NCBI GenBank assembly: GCA_018396775.1
Contig: JAGTRF010000010.1
Location: 1-64,000, forward strand
Length of the DNA: 64,000 nt
Direction of reading: 5' to 3'
DNA from: Candidatus Bathyarchaeota archaeon
GTDB lineage: Archaea > Thermoproteota > Bathyarchaeia > 40CM-2-53-6 > DTDX01
Under the pieces are notes generated by a model. The model saw only the letters and a program-made list of their open reading frames with translations. It had not been told where the DNA came from and did not search any database. How positions within the stretch are numbered: position 1 is the first letter of the stretch; every line of letters starts with the position of its first letter. Shown piece by piece: positions 43,700-51,387 of this stretch. A program made the position numbers and the translations under genes.

Positions 43700-44785
43700 T
43701 TGAATTTAAGAAGGTTGATTGATACGACGAAAATAATAAAAGTAAATCCAATATATCCAGAAGAAAGTTTAATTAAAGAGGCTGCAGATATAATTTCTAA
43801 AGGAGGGCTTGTAGCTTTTCCTACAGAGACAGTTTATGGTTTAGGTGGAGATGCTTTTAATAGGGATGCTGTCATCAAGATATTCAAAGCAAAAAGAAGG
43901 CCTATTGATAATCCCCTTATAGTTCATATAGCTAGCGTTAAGCAGCTTGAAGAGCTTACGGAAGACTTGCCGCAGGAGGCTTTGCTAATCGCTCAGAAAT
44001 TATGGCCAGGCCCTATAACAATTCTTGTTAAAAAATCGAATAAAGTGCTTGAAGAGGTTTCCGCCTCGTTGCCTACAGTTGCTATAAGATTTCCAGCGCA
44101 TCCTATAGCCATTAAACTTATTGAGTTTTGCGGTAAACCAATAGCTGCTCCAAGCGCTAATTTAACTGGAAAACCTTCACCAACAACAGCAAAGCATGTA
44201 ATAGATGATCTTATGGGAACTATTGATATGATAATCGATGGTGATGAAACGCTTTTCGGAGTGGAGTCGACAATTATAAATCTAACCTCAAAACCACCAA
44301 CTCTACTTAGACCTGGGCCTATAACACCTAGAGATTTAGAAGGGGTGCTAGGAGCGAGGGTTGAAATACCACCATCTGCGAGGGGTATTGTTGAAGCTGA
44401 ACTAGCATTAGCTCCTGGAATGAAGTATAAGCATTACGCTCCAAAAGCTAGAATGATTGTAGTTGAAACGGGAAATTATCAAAACTTAACTCGAATTGTC
44501 TCTAAAATACGCTCTCTAGCTTTAGATAATAGGAAAGCTAAAGTTGGTATATTATGCTGCAAAGAAACTTTTGAGTTTTATCGCCATGTACCTGCTGTTA
44601 AAGTAAGCTTAGGTAGTAGAAGTAATCCTTATGAAGTAGCTAAGAATTTATTTGCTTCACTAAGAAGGTTTGATGATGAAGACGTGGAGATTATATTTGC
44701 AGAAGGGTATGAAGAAAAAGGATTAGGCTTAACCATAATGAATAGGCTTAGAAAAGCTTCTGGGTTTAACATAGTTAAGGTATAG
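43700..44785 (+). CDS. Threonylcarbamoyl-AMP synthase, Sua5 type
   Basis: A 361-residue Sua5, which makes threonylcarbamoyl-AMP for the universal t6A37 modification of ANN-decoding tRNAs. The YrdC/TsaC domain fills residues 15-220 (AFPTETVYGLGGDAF, KAKRRPIDNPLIVH, TVAIRFPAHP, APSANLTGKPSPT, GVESTIINL, LRPGPIT), and the Sua5 domain follows with PGMKYKHYAPKA. TTG start. Codon use is slightly richer in G+C (gag, agg, cct) than in neighbours, perhaps a sign of transfer. Confidence 0.92.
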   Translation: MNLRRLIDTTKIIKVNPIYPEESLIKEAADIISKGGLVAFPTETVYGLGGDAFNRDAVIKIFKAKRRPIDNPLIVHIASVKQLEELTEDLPQEALLIAQKLWPGPITILVKKSNKVLEEVSASLPTVAIRFPAHPIAIKLIEFCGKPIAAPSANLTGKPSPTTAKHVIDDLMGTIDMIIDGDETLFGVESTIINLTSKPPTLLRPGPITPRDLEGVLGARVEIPPSARGIVEAELALAPGMKYKHYAPKARMIVVETGNYQNLTRIVSKIRSLALDNRKAKVGILCCKETFEFYRHVPAVKVSLGSRSNPYEVAKNLFASLRRFDDEDVEIIFAEGYEEKGLGLTIMNRLRKASGFNIVKV

Positions 44786-44831
44786 AAGTGATTCACTTTT
44801 CCAAGTAAGCTTTTATGGCTTAGTATTTGCA

Positions 44832-45385
44832 CTAAATTTTTACTTCTATTGGAATTAATGTATTAATATTGTTTAAAATAAAATCTACTTCAGCTTTTGC
44901 TGTTGTTCTCTAAAAGTTTATGAAAAAAGCTTCGTTAACAATTTGAGAAAGCTCATTAAAAAATAAAATTTTCAGCTTGCCAGCGTCGTCTCTCATTTCA
45001 AGTTTATTAAAATTATTTATCGCATAATTCCTTAATTCATAATCGAAAAAGTAAACTTTTGGATTTTTTCTTAATTCAGTAACAAGGTTTTTACGAAATG
45101 GTCTCAGAAGCTTTATCATATAAGTTTGCTGCAAAACATCTAGGAAATAATTAATTTCTTTGAAATAACTTTGACAGAGTGTTGCTAAATTTTCATAAGA
45201 AATTAAGCTACCGATTAAAAAACTTAAAGTTTATGTTAGCTTTCTGAATTTTATTGTATCCGTTATTTGGAGAAAGAAGACTATATTTTTCCAAGTAAGT
45301 ATTAAAAATATTCTTTAAAACAATTCTTTTTTCCTTTTCATTCTTAGCCTTTATTACTTCAGGGTAACCTCCAAAAATTAAAAAT
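44832..45385 (-). pseudogene. Decayed ATPase of the AAA/DUF4143 family
   Basis: Only C-terminal (DUF4143) pieces of an archaeal AAA ATPase remain, in more than one frame. One frame reads FGGYPEVIKAKNEKEKRIVL (from about 45375) and stops; another then reads ISYENLATLCQSYFKEINYF, LDVLQQTYMIKLLRPF, KNPKVYFFDYELRN and KLEMRDDAGKL. An in-frame TAG at 44907-44909 stands where family members have the W of a WRTKxGAEVDF motif, and TTAKAEVDFILNN with IPIEVK continues beyond it to 44832. So there is a frameshift and a nonsense codon. The N-terminal P-loop domain is lost. Confidence 0.8.
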
Positions 45386-45516
45386 CAAAAATATTTAAAT
45401 AAATCAAAATTAAGCCTTTTTCCAAAAAATGATAAGGAAGATGGAGGGTTATTCTGCAAAAAGGGTGAGTATGGCGCCGCCGGGAGGACTCGAACCCCCG
45501 ACCAACGGGTTAACAG

Positions 45517-45534
45517 CTTCAGCCCCTATGAGGG
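45517..45534 (-). other. 18-nt intron 5' of the tRNA-Asn anticodon (31/32 site)
   Basis: On the minus strand CCCTCATAGGGGCTGAAG separates the anticodon-stem strand GCGGA from the loop CTGTTAA. It begins with a hairpin, CCCT-CAT-AGGG. The position, before the anticodon, is one of the non-canonical intron sites known in Thermoproteota-type archaea. Because both junctions carry C, the cut may be one base later (32/33). Confidence 0.75.
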
Positions 45535-45556
45535 TCCGCTGCTCTACCACTGAGCT

Positions 45557-45578
45557 TTCGTCTACTCTAGTTGAGTAA
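45557..45578 (-). other. 22-nt intron between tRNA-Asn positions 8 and 9
   Basis: On the minus strand the acceptor stem and T8 are followed by 22 extra bases before A9 and the D stem. They contain a perfect hairpin, TACTC-AACTA-GAGTA, as expected for the central helix of a bulge-helix-bulge splice motif. Without it the sequence reads GCCGCCGTAGCTC, the standard archaeal tRNA-Asn start. The boundaries may shift slightly because T and A are repeated at the junctions. Confidence 0.75.
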
Positions 45579-45742
45579 ACGGCGGCTCTCTCGGCGGCGT
45601 ATAAATTTAGAAAAATACAAATTAAATTAAAAACTTTTTGTTTAACTTCTGCTTAAGTAAAATAGAAAACGTTAAATAAACCCTTCTATTAAGGAAAGAT
45701 TATAAGCAAGCTTCATTTTTTAAATAATAGTTTTAATTGACG

Positions 45743-45817
45743 GGGCCCGTAGCTCAGCTTGGATAGAGCGCTGGCCCTCTAAGCCGGAGGTCCGGGGTTC
45801 GAATCCCCGCGGGCCCG
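45743..45817 (+). tRNA. tRNA-Arg (TCT) with unusual C33
   Basis: An intronless cloverleaf: acceptor GGGCCCG/CGGGCCC, D arm GCTC-AGCTTGGATA-GAGC, anticodon stem CTGGC/GCCGG, T arm CGGGG-TTCGAAT-CCCCG, discriminator G. The loop is CCTCTAA, so the anticodon is TCT (45778-45780), reading AGA and AGG. Position 33, almost always T, is C here. A TATA-like TTTTTAAATAATA lies at 45716-45728. CCA is not encoded. Confidence 0.93.
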
Positions 45818-46009
45818 CTAAAACTTTAAGCTTGTATTTTATTAATTGTTTTTATGAATCTGCTTGACAAAATTAACGATTTATTTTAACTGTTTATGAA
45901 AAGCTGAAAAAGTGAAGAAAGAATCTCTAAACAAACAATAAGCTTAAAACTTAAAATAAATTAATTATTTAGAGTTTCGAGGCATATTTAATTAAGGTTG
46001 CTTAACTCT

Positions 46010-46561
46010 TCACCACCACTTCTTCTTTAACGGCATAGCTATAACTTCCCTTACTTCAAGCTTCCTTGTTTTATTTCTACTGAAGATTTCCTTGCTTGTT
46101 GTTGATCTTGCGACTATAGCTGTATCGCTTCCCTTTCCACTACCCGCAACTCCTATCACATCTATGTATGGCTCTATCAACTTCTTATCTGTAGCTATTA
46201 AGATAACTTCCACAGCTACTTTAAATCCTTGACCAAGAGTGTAGAAAGTATTTCTAATCACATCTTTATAACGAATCCCTCCTTTATGAAAGGGTAAATG
46301 CGTTTTATCTACAGCAATTCCTCCAAGTTTAATAATATTCTCTTTAAATTCTGGTCTCATTTTTTCATGCGATATCACCACAACCTTAACCTTACCTTTA
46401 AGGGTTTCAGCGAATTTTAAACCAGTTCTCCCAGAGGTGCTTGCAACAACCACGGTTTTAACATCCCCCTCTTCCACTCTTTTGGTAACAGCTTTTATCA
46501 CCTCATCTGTATTTTCAGGCCCCGGTTCAGTAAAATACACAGAAATTTTCTCAATCTTCAT
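46010..46561 (-). CDS. Stand-alone pyruvate-kinase C-terminal-domain-like protein
   Basis: A 183-residue protein matching the pyruvate kinase alpha/beta (C-terminal) domain: VVVASTSGRTGLKFAETL near residue 38 is the typical phosphate/effector-binding loop, followed by VVVISHEKMRPEFKENI. The catalytic barrel of pyruvate kinase is absent, so it is not the enzyme. Archaeal proteins of this type are common and uncharacterised; a role as a nucleotide or phosphate sensor is inference. ATG start. Terminal residues LKKKWW are basic. Confidence 0.78.
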   Translation of the reverse strand: MKIEKISVYFTEPGPENTDEVIKAVTKRVEEGDVKTVVVASTSGRTGLKFAETLKGKVKVVVISHEKMRPEFKENIIKLGGIAVDKTHLPFHKGGIRYKDVIRNTFYTLGQGFKVAVEVILIATDKKLIEPYIDVIGVAGSGKGSDTAIVARSTTSKEIFSRNKTRKLEVREVIAMPLKKKWW

Positions 46562-46758
46562 ATATATTCACCATTACTAAGATTTACTTATTTATATTTA
46601 AATGTTATAACTTACGTCTTTCAACCTTATCTCCCCACTCAGATACAATGAATCCTTCTCTAAAGGTTTCTTTTATAGTTGATGCTTCATTTTTAGCTTA
46701 AATTTTAAATCTTCAATTATAGAATTAATATTTTGGATTAAGAAGAGGGTTTATTTTA

Positions 46759-46974
46759 ATGTATAGGATTGTGCTTATGAATAAAACTGTTGTTGAATGT
46801 GAAAGGTTTGAAACTGTGGGTAAGGGTGCTGGTTTAGTTATGTATCCCTACCTCGATTTATTTATTAAAGCGAAGAAAGCAAAAATTGAAAATAAAAACT
46901 TTGAAGAAATCATCATTCCAATAACCAGCATAATATACATATATGAAACTGAAGGAAAAAGAATTACTTTCTAA
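46759..46974 (+). CDS. Small hypothetical protein
   Basis: A 71-residue soluble protein beginning MYRIVLMNKTVVECERFE with an AGAGGG ribosome-binding site about 10 nt upstream. It looks like a small beta barrel (alternating hydrophobic strands; central GAGLVMYPYLDLFIKAKKAK, ending in IIIPITSIIYIYE). No family recognised and no neighbours on the same strand close by. The composition matches coding DNA here, so it is probably real. Confidence 0.6.
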   Translation: MYRIVLMNKTVVECERFETVGKGAGLVMYPYLDLFIKAKKAKIENKNFEEIIIPITSIIYIYETEGKRITF

Positions 46975-47163
46975 AAAGCTTTATTAAAGTGCCTATTTTA
47001 CTTGAGAATTTCTAATGGATTTTAGGCTATTAAAAGGATTCACAATTTTATTTAATTATGTATCGGTTGACTCTCTAAAATAAAATTTTAAGCTTGGAAG
47101 CATCTGTATTTTTCATGTTTTAAATCATAAATTAATAAAGGAGAAGCTTCTCATTGATAAAAT

Positions 47164-47907
47164 ATGAATGAGATTATTGTATTTGGGTTCTTAGCTAGTT
47201 TAATGGCTGGTTTAGCTACAAGTTTAGGGGCATTCCCAACGTTCTTAATGAAGGAGATTTCCCATAAAGTTTTAGATTCAATGCTTGGTTTTGCAGCTGG
47301 AGTTATGTCTGCAGCTGCCGTATTCAGTTTGCTTATTCCATCAATTGAATTGGGAAGCATATGGATAACGGTAATAGGATTTTTGGTTGGAAGCATGTTT
47401 ACGCATTTTTTAGATGTTTATGTGCCGCATGAACATATTTTTAAAGGTCATGAAGGGCCCAGCTCATCTTTATCAAAAACAAGCCTTATGATTCTTGCTA
47501 TAGCAATTCATAATTTTCCTGAAGGATTAGCTGTAGGAGTAAGCTTTGGTGAAAAAGATATTTTAGCTGGAATTGTTATGGCTATGGCTATAGGTCTTCA
47601 AAATATTCCTGAAGGAGCGGCAGTAGCATTTCCATTAATTAGAGAAGGTTTTACTCGAAGAAAAGCAATATGGTATACCACCCTTACAGGATTAATTGAG
47701 CCGGTGGGGGGTTTAATAGGGGTTACTATAGCTTCTGCAGCTTCGCAAATGCTTCCAATCATACTATCTTTTGCTGCAGGAGCAATGATTTTTATAGTAA
47801 GCCATGAAATAATTCCAGAGACCCATAGAAAAGGTCATGAAATAGAAGGCACATTTGGATTCATTTTAGGATTTGCAATTATGATGATTCTCGATTCATT
47901 AATCTAA
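47164..47907 (+). CDS. ZIP-family metal transporter
   Basis: A 247-residue ZIP transporter with about eight membrane helices. The metal-path motifs are HNFPEGLAVG (helix 4) and QNIPEGAAVAFPL (helix 5), and a late SHEIIPETHRKGHE segment is histidine-rich. It resembles ZupT/ZIP proteins that import zinc, iron or other divalent metals. The start is ATG. A palindrome GAGAAGCTTCTC overlaps its ribosome-binding area (47141-47152) and might be a regulatory site or an mRNA hairpin. Confidence 0.9.
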   Translation: MNEIIVFGFLASLMAGLATSLGAFPTFLMKEISHKVLDSMLGFAAGVMSAAAVFSLLIPSIELGSIWITVIGFLVGSMFTHFLDVYVPHEHIFKGHEGPSSSLSKTSLMILAIAIHNFPEGLAVGVSFGEKDILAGIVMAMAIGLQNIPEGAAVAFPLIREGFTRRKAIWYTTLTGLIEPVGGLIGVTIASAASQMLPIILSFAAGAMIFIVSHEIIPETHRKGHEIEGTFGFILGFAIMMILDSLI

Positions 47908-48090
47908 CATTATATTACATTACACAGCATAATCTAGTTGAGTGTTGTTATTTTTTCATGAAACATCTAAAAAAATACGTTTTCACCTAAAGAAGACTAG
48001 TTTAAAAGGTTATTAATATAAAAAATGAGCTTAAGCTTAAAATGGCATAACAATTTAATAATTTTACTTGTATTCCCCTCTAATATAGGA

Positions 48091-48381
48091 TTACGTTAAA
48101 GTTATTTTCTTCTTGGCACATTCTATGTAATCTTTAAAGTTCCATTTAGGTTCTTCTTCAAGCTTCAATCCAAGCTTTTCATAAAGCCTTTTAACCACAA
48201 TTTTTAAGAGAACTCTAGCTCCAACACCAAGCATACCTTTTAAAGCCTCATCAAACTCATTAAGCTTGTTTATAATTTCATCTTTTTTCAAGTTATATTT
48301 ATTTTCTAAATGCCAATAAATAGCTTGACGAACCGATTCGCCTAAAGCCAATAAAGCCTCATCAATAATCTCCAATAACAT
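48091..48381 (-). CDS. Small helical domain protein, paralogue of the truncated gene at 3..317
   Basis: A 96-residue all-alpha protein with the shared block LGESVRQAIYWHLENKYNLK and a C-terminal WNFKDYIECAKKK. It is the complete version of the truncated protein at the window start. From memory it resembles NitrOD5-type output domains. It lies 73 nt downstream of a KaiC-like ATPase on the same strand, so it may be the output partner of that ATPase. No catalytic residues are evident. Confidence 0.72.
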   Translation of the reverse strand: MLLEIIDEALLALGESVRQAIYWHLENKYNLKKDEIINKLNEFDEALKGMLGVGARVLLKIVVKRLYEKLGLKLEEEPKWNFKDYIECAKKKITLT

Positions 48382-48454
48382 CTTGTTAAATTCATTTTTT
48401 GTCCTCGTTTAATTCTCCTCCTGAACCATTGAAATTAAATTGTTTCATTTTCCT

Positions 48455-49885
48455 CTAAACTATAGGTGTAAGCTTAGGCAATGGATAATCTTTAGACATA
48501 TCCATTTCAACTGCATAAAACCCAGTTCTAGGCTTAACACCATAAAACAATAAGCAACCATGCTCTCTAATTAAGCATAAATATATATCAGTTATATGGC
48601 TAATCCTGGAAATTAACTCTTTAGAGATACCCTTAGCTAAAATTAAAAGCATCGATTTGCTTTCTCTAATAAGGGTGGTAACTATGTTTAAGATTTTCTC
48701 GCATCCCCTCTCACCATATAATGTAACTAAAGTATCGGCGCCAATAATACCCATACTCGGTTTGCCAACCCTTTTCTCAACCTCTTTAACAATCTCGATT
48801 GTTTTTGTCAAATCCTTTTTTAAATCTTCTCCCTCAATAAAGAGTAGGTTTGGCGCTTTAAGGCCTATATCTACAATTTTAGGCTCAATAATTACAGCTA
48901 ACTCCTCAAACTCTTTAATGCTTAAGCCATAATTTAACACTCTAGATTTAACAAGGTCATAGTTAACTCCGCTTGAAGGAATCATAAAATTCCCCATTCC
49001 TTGAACCAGAAAGTTTACGGTTAATGGAACCATAATTAAATGATACCCAAGTATTGGAATTTTTTCACTCACTTTAAGAAGAATTGAGGATCCTTGAGGT
49101 ATTCCTCCGCCAAGCACTTCATCTAAATCCTTTACGCCAGTTGAATAAAAGCCAAGCTTACTTGGAATAGGCTTAAATCGGTTAGGTTTTTCAATAGGTT
49201 TAGGGATGAATGGTAGAAAAGCCTTAAAGCCTTTTTCAAGTGTAAAAACAAGTTTATGCTCGAATATTTTAGTTCCCCTAAGCTTTAAAATTTCTAAAGT
49301 CCTAAGAAACCGTTTATCTAATTCATTTACGCTAAGCTTTAATGCACCATCAGCCACAAACTCTTCAATCCCCCAGCCCATTTCAACTTTCCCCATAGGT
49401 TTTTCCTCAACCATAATAGTTGTGCAACCCATTCCACGAATTATCCTACCTAAAACAGTTTGAATAAATATTCTAACCTCTGTAGGATCTTTAAAGGCTT
49501 GAAGTATAGCTGAAAAACTATCTATAACAAGCCTTTCAGCTTTTAAAGCTTTAACTTCATCAAGAATGCTTTCTAAAACTGTAGTCACTCCATCCCCTTT
49601 CATAACTGTAAGATCCAAAATTTTAATTTTGCCTTCAGCTTCAAGCTTTTCGAAATCAACGCCTAAATGCCTAGATAAATTTTTTATAAGTGTTTCTCGG
49701 CTTTCAGCAAAACTCGCATATAAACCCCGCTCTTCACTCTGAGCGCCTTCCAATAAAAACTGTGCTGAAAATACTGTTTTCCCAGTTCCCAGTTCACCAA
49801 ATAAAATAATTAAGCTGCCTTTAGGAAAACCCCCTTCAATAACATTATCTAATTCTTCCACTCCAGTTTTAACTCTGGTAACCAA
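48455..49885 (-). CDS. KaiC-like RecA-superfamily ATPase with degenerate second domain
   Basis: A 476-residue protein of two tandem KaiC/RecA domains. The first is intact: Walker A GELGTGKT (residues 30-37), Walker B RLVIDSFSAIL (about 116-126) and the MGCTTIMVEE segment. The second starts near residue 248 (STGVKDLDEVLGGGIPQGSS) but its phosphate loop is replaced by LLKVSEKIPILG with no GKT/S, so it cannot bind ATP in the usual way. Archaeal KaiC-like proteins act in signalling, for example with histidine kinases. ATG start. Confidence 0.87.
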   Translation of the reverse strand: MVTRVKTGVEELDNVIEGGFPKGSLIILFGELGTGKTVFSAQFLLEGAQSEERGLYASFAESRETLIKNLSRHLGVDFEKLEAEGKIKILDLTVMKGDGVTTVLESILDEVKALKAERLVIDSFSAILQAFKDPTEVRIFIQTVLGRIIRGMGCTTIMVEEKPMGKVEMGWGIEEFVADGALKLSVNELDKRFLRTLEILKLRGTKIFEHKLVFTLEKGFKAFLPFIPKPIEKPNRFKPIPSKLGFYSTGVKDLDEVLGGGIPQGSSILLKVSEKIPILGYHLIMVPLTVNFLVQGMGNFMIPSSGVNYDLVKSRVLNYGLSIKEFEELAVIIEPKIVDIGLKAPNLLFIEGEDLKKDLTKTIEIVKEVEKRVGKPSMGIIGADTLVTLYGERGCEKILNIVTTLIRESKSMLLILAKGISKELISRISHITDIYLCLIREHGCLLFYGVKPRTGFYAVEMDMSKDYPLPKLTPIV

Positions 49886-50051
49886 GCTAGATCCCTTTAA
49901 AATTCACCTTAATAATTGATTTATTTTTAGGTTATAAAAACTTTTTCATTAATTTAAACGTAGCTGGAGAAGATGAGGTTACTGAGGTTAGGAAGGCTAA
50001 AAGATTTCGGATTAAAAGTGGGGAAGCTTGAAGATGAATATTTTGTAAAAT

Positions 50052-50600
50052 TTAATTCTTTCTTCCTAATTTACCAAAAATTTTGATCGCTTCATTTAAG
50101 TAGTAGCTTACTTCTGGAATAAATTTTTCAGTTATTAAAAAGAAGATAGCAACTGAAATTATGCTTAATAATGTTCCTAATGGTCCATGGGCTTGAGACC
50201 AAGGTAAAATTCCTTTATATAAAAGCCAAACTTCAATAACTATTCTAAGAACGTTAGCTAAATAAATAGTGAAGAAAACAAGTGTAACAGATTTAATCTT
50301 GTTTTTAAATGAAACTTTAGGTAAAGGAATTATTAAACCTGAGAAAACAGCTATAACTTGAGCACCTGTGCACTCTTTAACTATTTCAATCTGGTTTACA
50401 AAAGCTCTATTATTTAACACGAAAAAATTAGATTTTATTCCAATCGCGTTTAAAACTCCAGTTGAATGCTCTGCAATAGCAGCTTTAAGAAAACTATAAT
50501 CAGGCAGAAAATATATAGTAAATGAAATAATGGTAAATGCTAAAACATAAAAAAGAATCTTTAAAACAGTCTTTACTGCTTGCATTTTACGTGAATCCAC
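50052..50600 (-). CDS. Archaeosortase/exosortase-family transpeptidase
   Basis: A 182-residue membrane protein with about five helices. The three active-site residues of exosortases/archaeosortases are in place: C77 in KECTGAQ, R119 in ANVLRIV and H138 in SQAHGP. These enzymes cut surface proteins at a short C-terminal signal and join them to lipid. A candidate substrate with a C-terminal IPGY-helix-basic tail is encoded at 51388. GTG or ATG starts near 50600 are possible; ATG 50585 (residue 6) is an alternative. Confidence 0.85.
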   Translation of the reverse strand: MDSRKMQAVKTVLKILFYVLAFTIISFTIYFLPDYSFLKAAIAEHSTGVLNAIGIKSNFFVLNNRAFVNQIEIVKECTGAQVIAVFSGLIIPLPKVSFKNKIKSVTLVFFTIYLANVLRIVIEVWLLYKGILPWSQAHGPLGTLLSIISVAIFFLITEKFIPEVSYYLNEAIKIFGKLGRKN

Positions 50601-50810
50601 AATTTTTCACATAAACTTTTATAGAAAACTTCGCCTTTAAAACTTATTTTCATAATCTTTTTAATAACTTTTTAAAGGTGTAAAATAAATTTAAAATTAA
50701 AGTTTGTTTTATTAGTGAAGTCTATATGGATTAAAAGACCCGCGATATGATTTGGTTTCTTGAATTTATACAAAAAAAGAAAAAACAAAAGATTAAAAAC
50801 TCTTAAAAAC

Positions 50811-51260
50811 TTATTTAGGTACACTAATATTGGTTACTTCAGCTTTTTGATATTCAATAACCTTTTTCGGATCAATTTTTAAAAGTTTATTGGCGCTTCC
50901 CCCTCCGCCTACAATAAAATCGTTTTCAAGAACCTTTGAATCCACTATAGTTCTAACCTTTATTCCAACCGGTGGAACTCCACCAACATCGTAACCTATT
51001 ATCTCTTTAACTTCTCTAGGCTTTGCAAGTCTAACTAAACCAACAAGATTTGTAAGCTTATTTAAATCTACCTTTGATTCCCCATCAACTATAACTAATA
51101 AAGGCTCCTTCTCTGAAATATAAAGTAAAGATTTTATTATTTGTTTTGGAGTTAACCCTGTTGCGTTAACTGCTTGCTCCACAGTTTTAACGTTTTTCCC
51201 AACATTTATTATTTCTCCATTTAACTTTTTAATTAATTCTTCAAGTTTGCTCTCCAGCAT
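50811..51260 (-). CDS. YbaK/ProX-family aminoacyl-tRNA deacylase
   Basis: A 149-residue YbaK/ProX domain protein, which hydrolyses mischarged aminoacyl-tRNA such as Cys- or Ala-tRNA(Pro). Conserved parts: VKTVEQAVNATGLTPKQIIK, SLLYISEKEPLLVIVDG, the KVDLNKL segment, YDVGGVPPVGIK and FIVGGGGSANKLLKIDP. Full length, single domain. ATG start. It stands alone, divergent from the beta-propeller gene. Confidence 0.92.
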   Translation of the reverse strand: MLESKLEELIKKLNGEIINVGKNVKTVEQAVNATGLTPKQIIKSLLYISEKEPLLVIVDGESKVDLNKLTNLVGLVRLAKPREVKEIIGYDVGGVPPVGIKVRTIVDSKVLENDFIVGGGGSANKLLKIDPKKVIEYQKAEVTNISVPK

Positions 51261-51387
51261 TTTATACGCCTCTTAAAACAAGATTATGAAGAGTTTAATT
51301 ATAAAATTATTTATATTTTAAAGAGAAAAATAAACAAATTGCTTTATAACCATCTTATTTACTTAGCTTTAATTAAAGGTTGAGGAA

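Larger units (their letters stand above)
45475..45586 (-). tRNA. tRNA-Asn (GTT) with two introns
   Basis: Read on the minus strand: acceptor GCCGCCG (45586-45580) and CGGCGGC (45482-45476), discriminator G at 45475, D arm GCTC-AGTGGTA-GAGC, anticodon loop CTGTTAA with GTT at 45514-45512, T arm GGGGG-TTCGAGT-CCTCC. Two insertions must be removed: 22 nt after position 8, and 18 nt before position 32. The mature form then matches archaeal tRNA-Asn closely; one A31-C39 mismatch remains in the anticodon stem. A second copy of the acceptor strand GCCGCCG lies at 45598-45592, just upstream of the mature 5' end. Confidence 0.9.

Noticed and set aside
44907-44909. In-frame TAG in the DUF4143 remnant as possible pyrrolysine
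   Set aside because: The same gene also has a frameshift and has lost its N-terminal domain, and the stop replaces a conserved Trp (TGG to TAG), so decay is the simpler reading.
47141-47152. GAGAAGCTTCTC palindrome before the ZIP gene as a metal-regulator operator
   Set aside because: A single 12-bp palindrome overlapping the ribosome-binding area, with no second copy seen; noted in the gene entry only.
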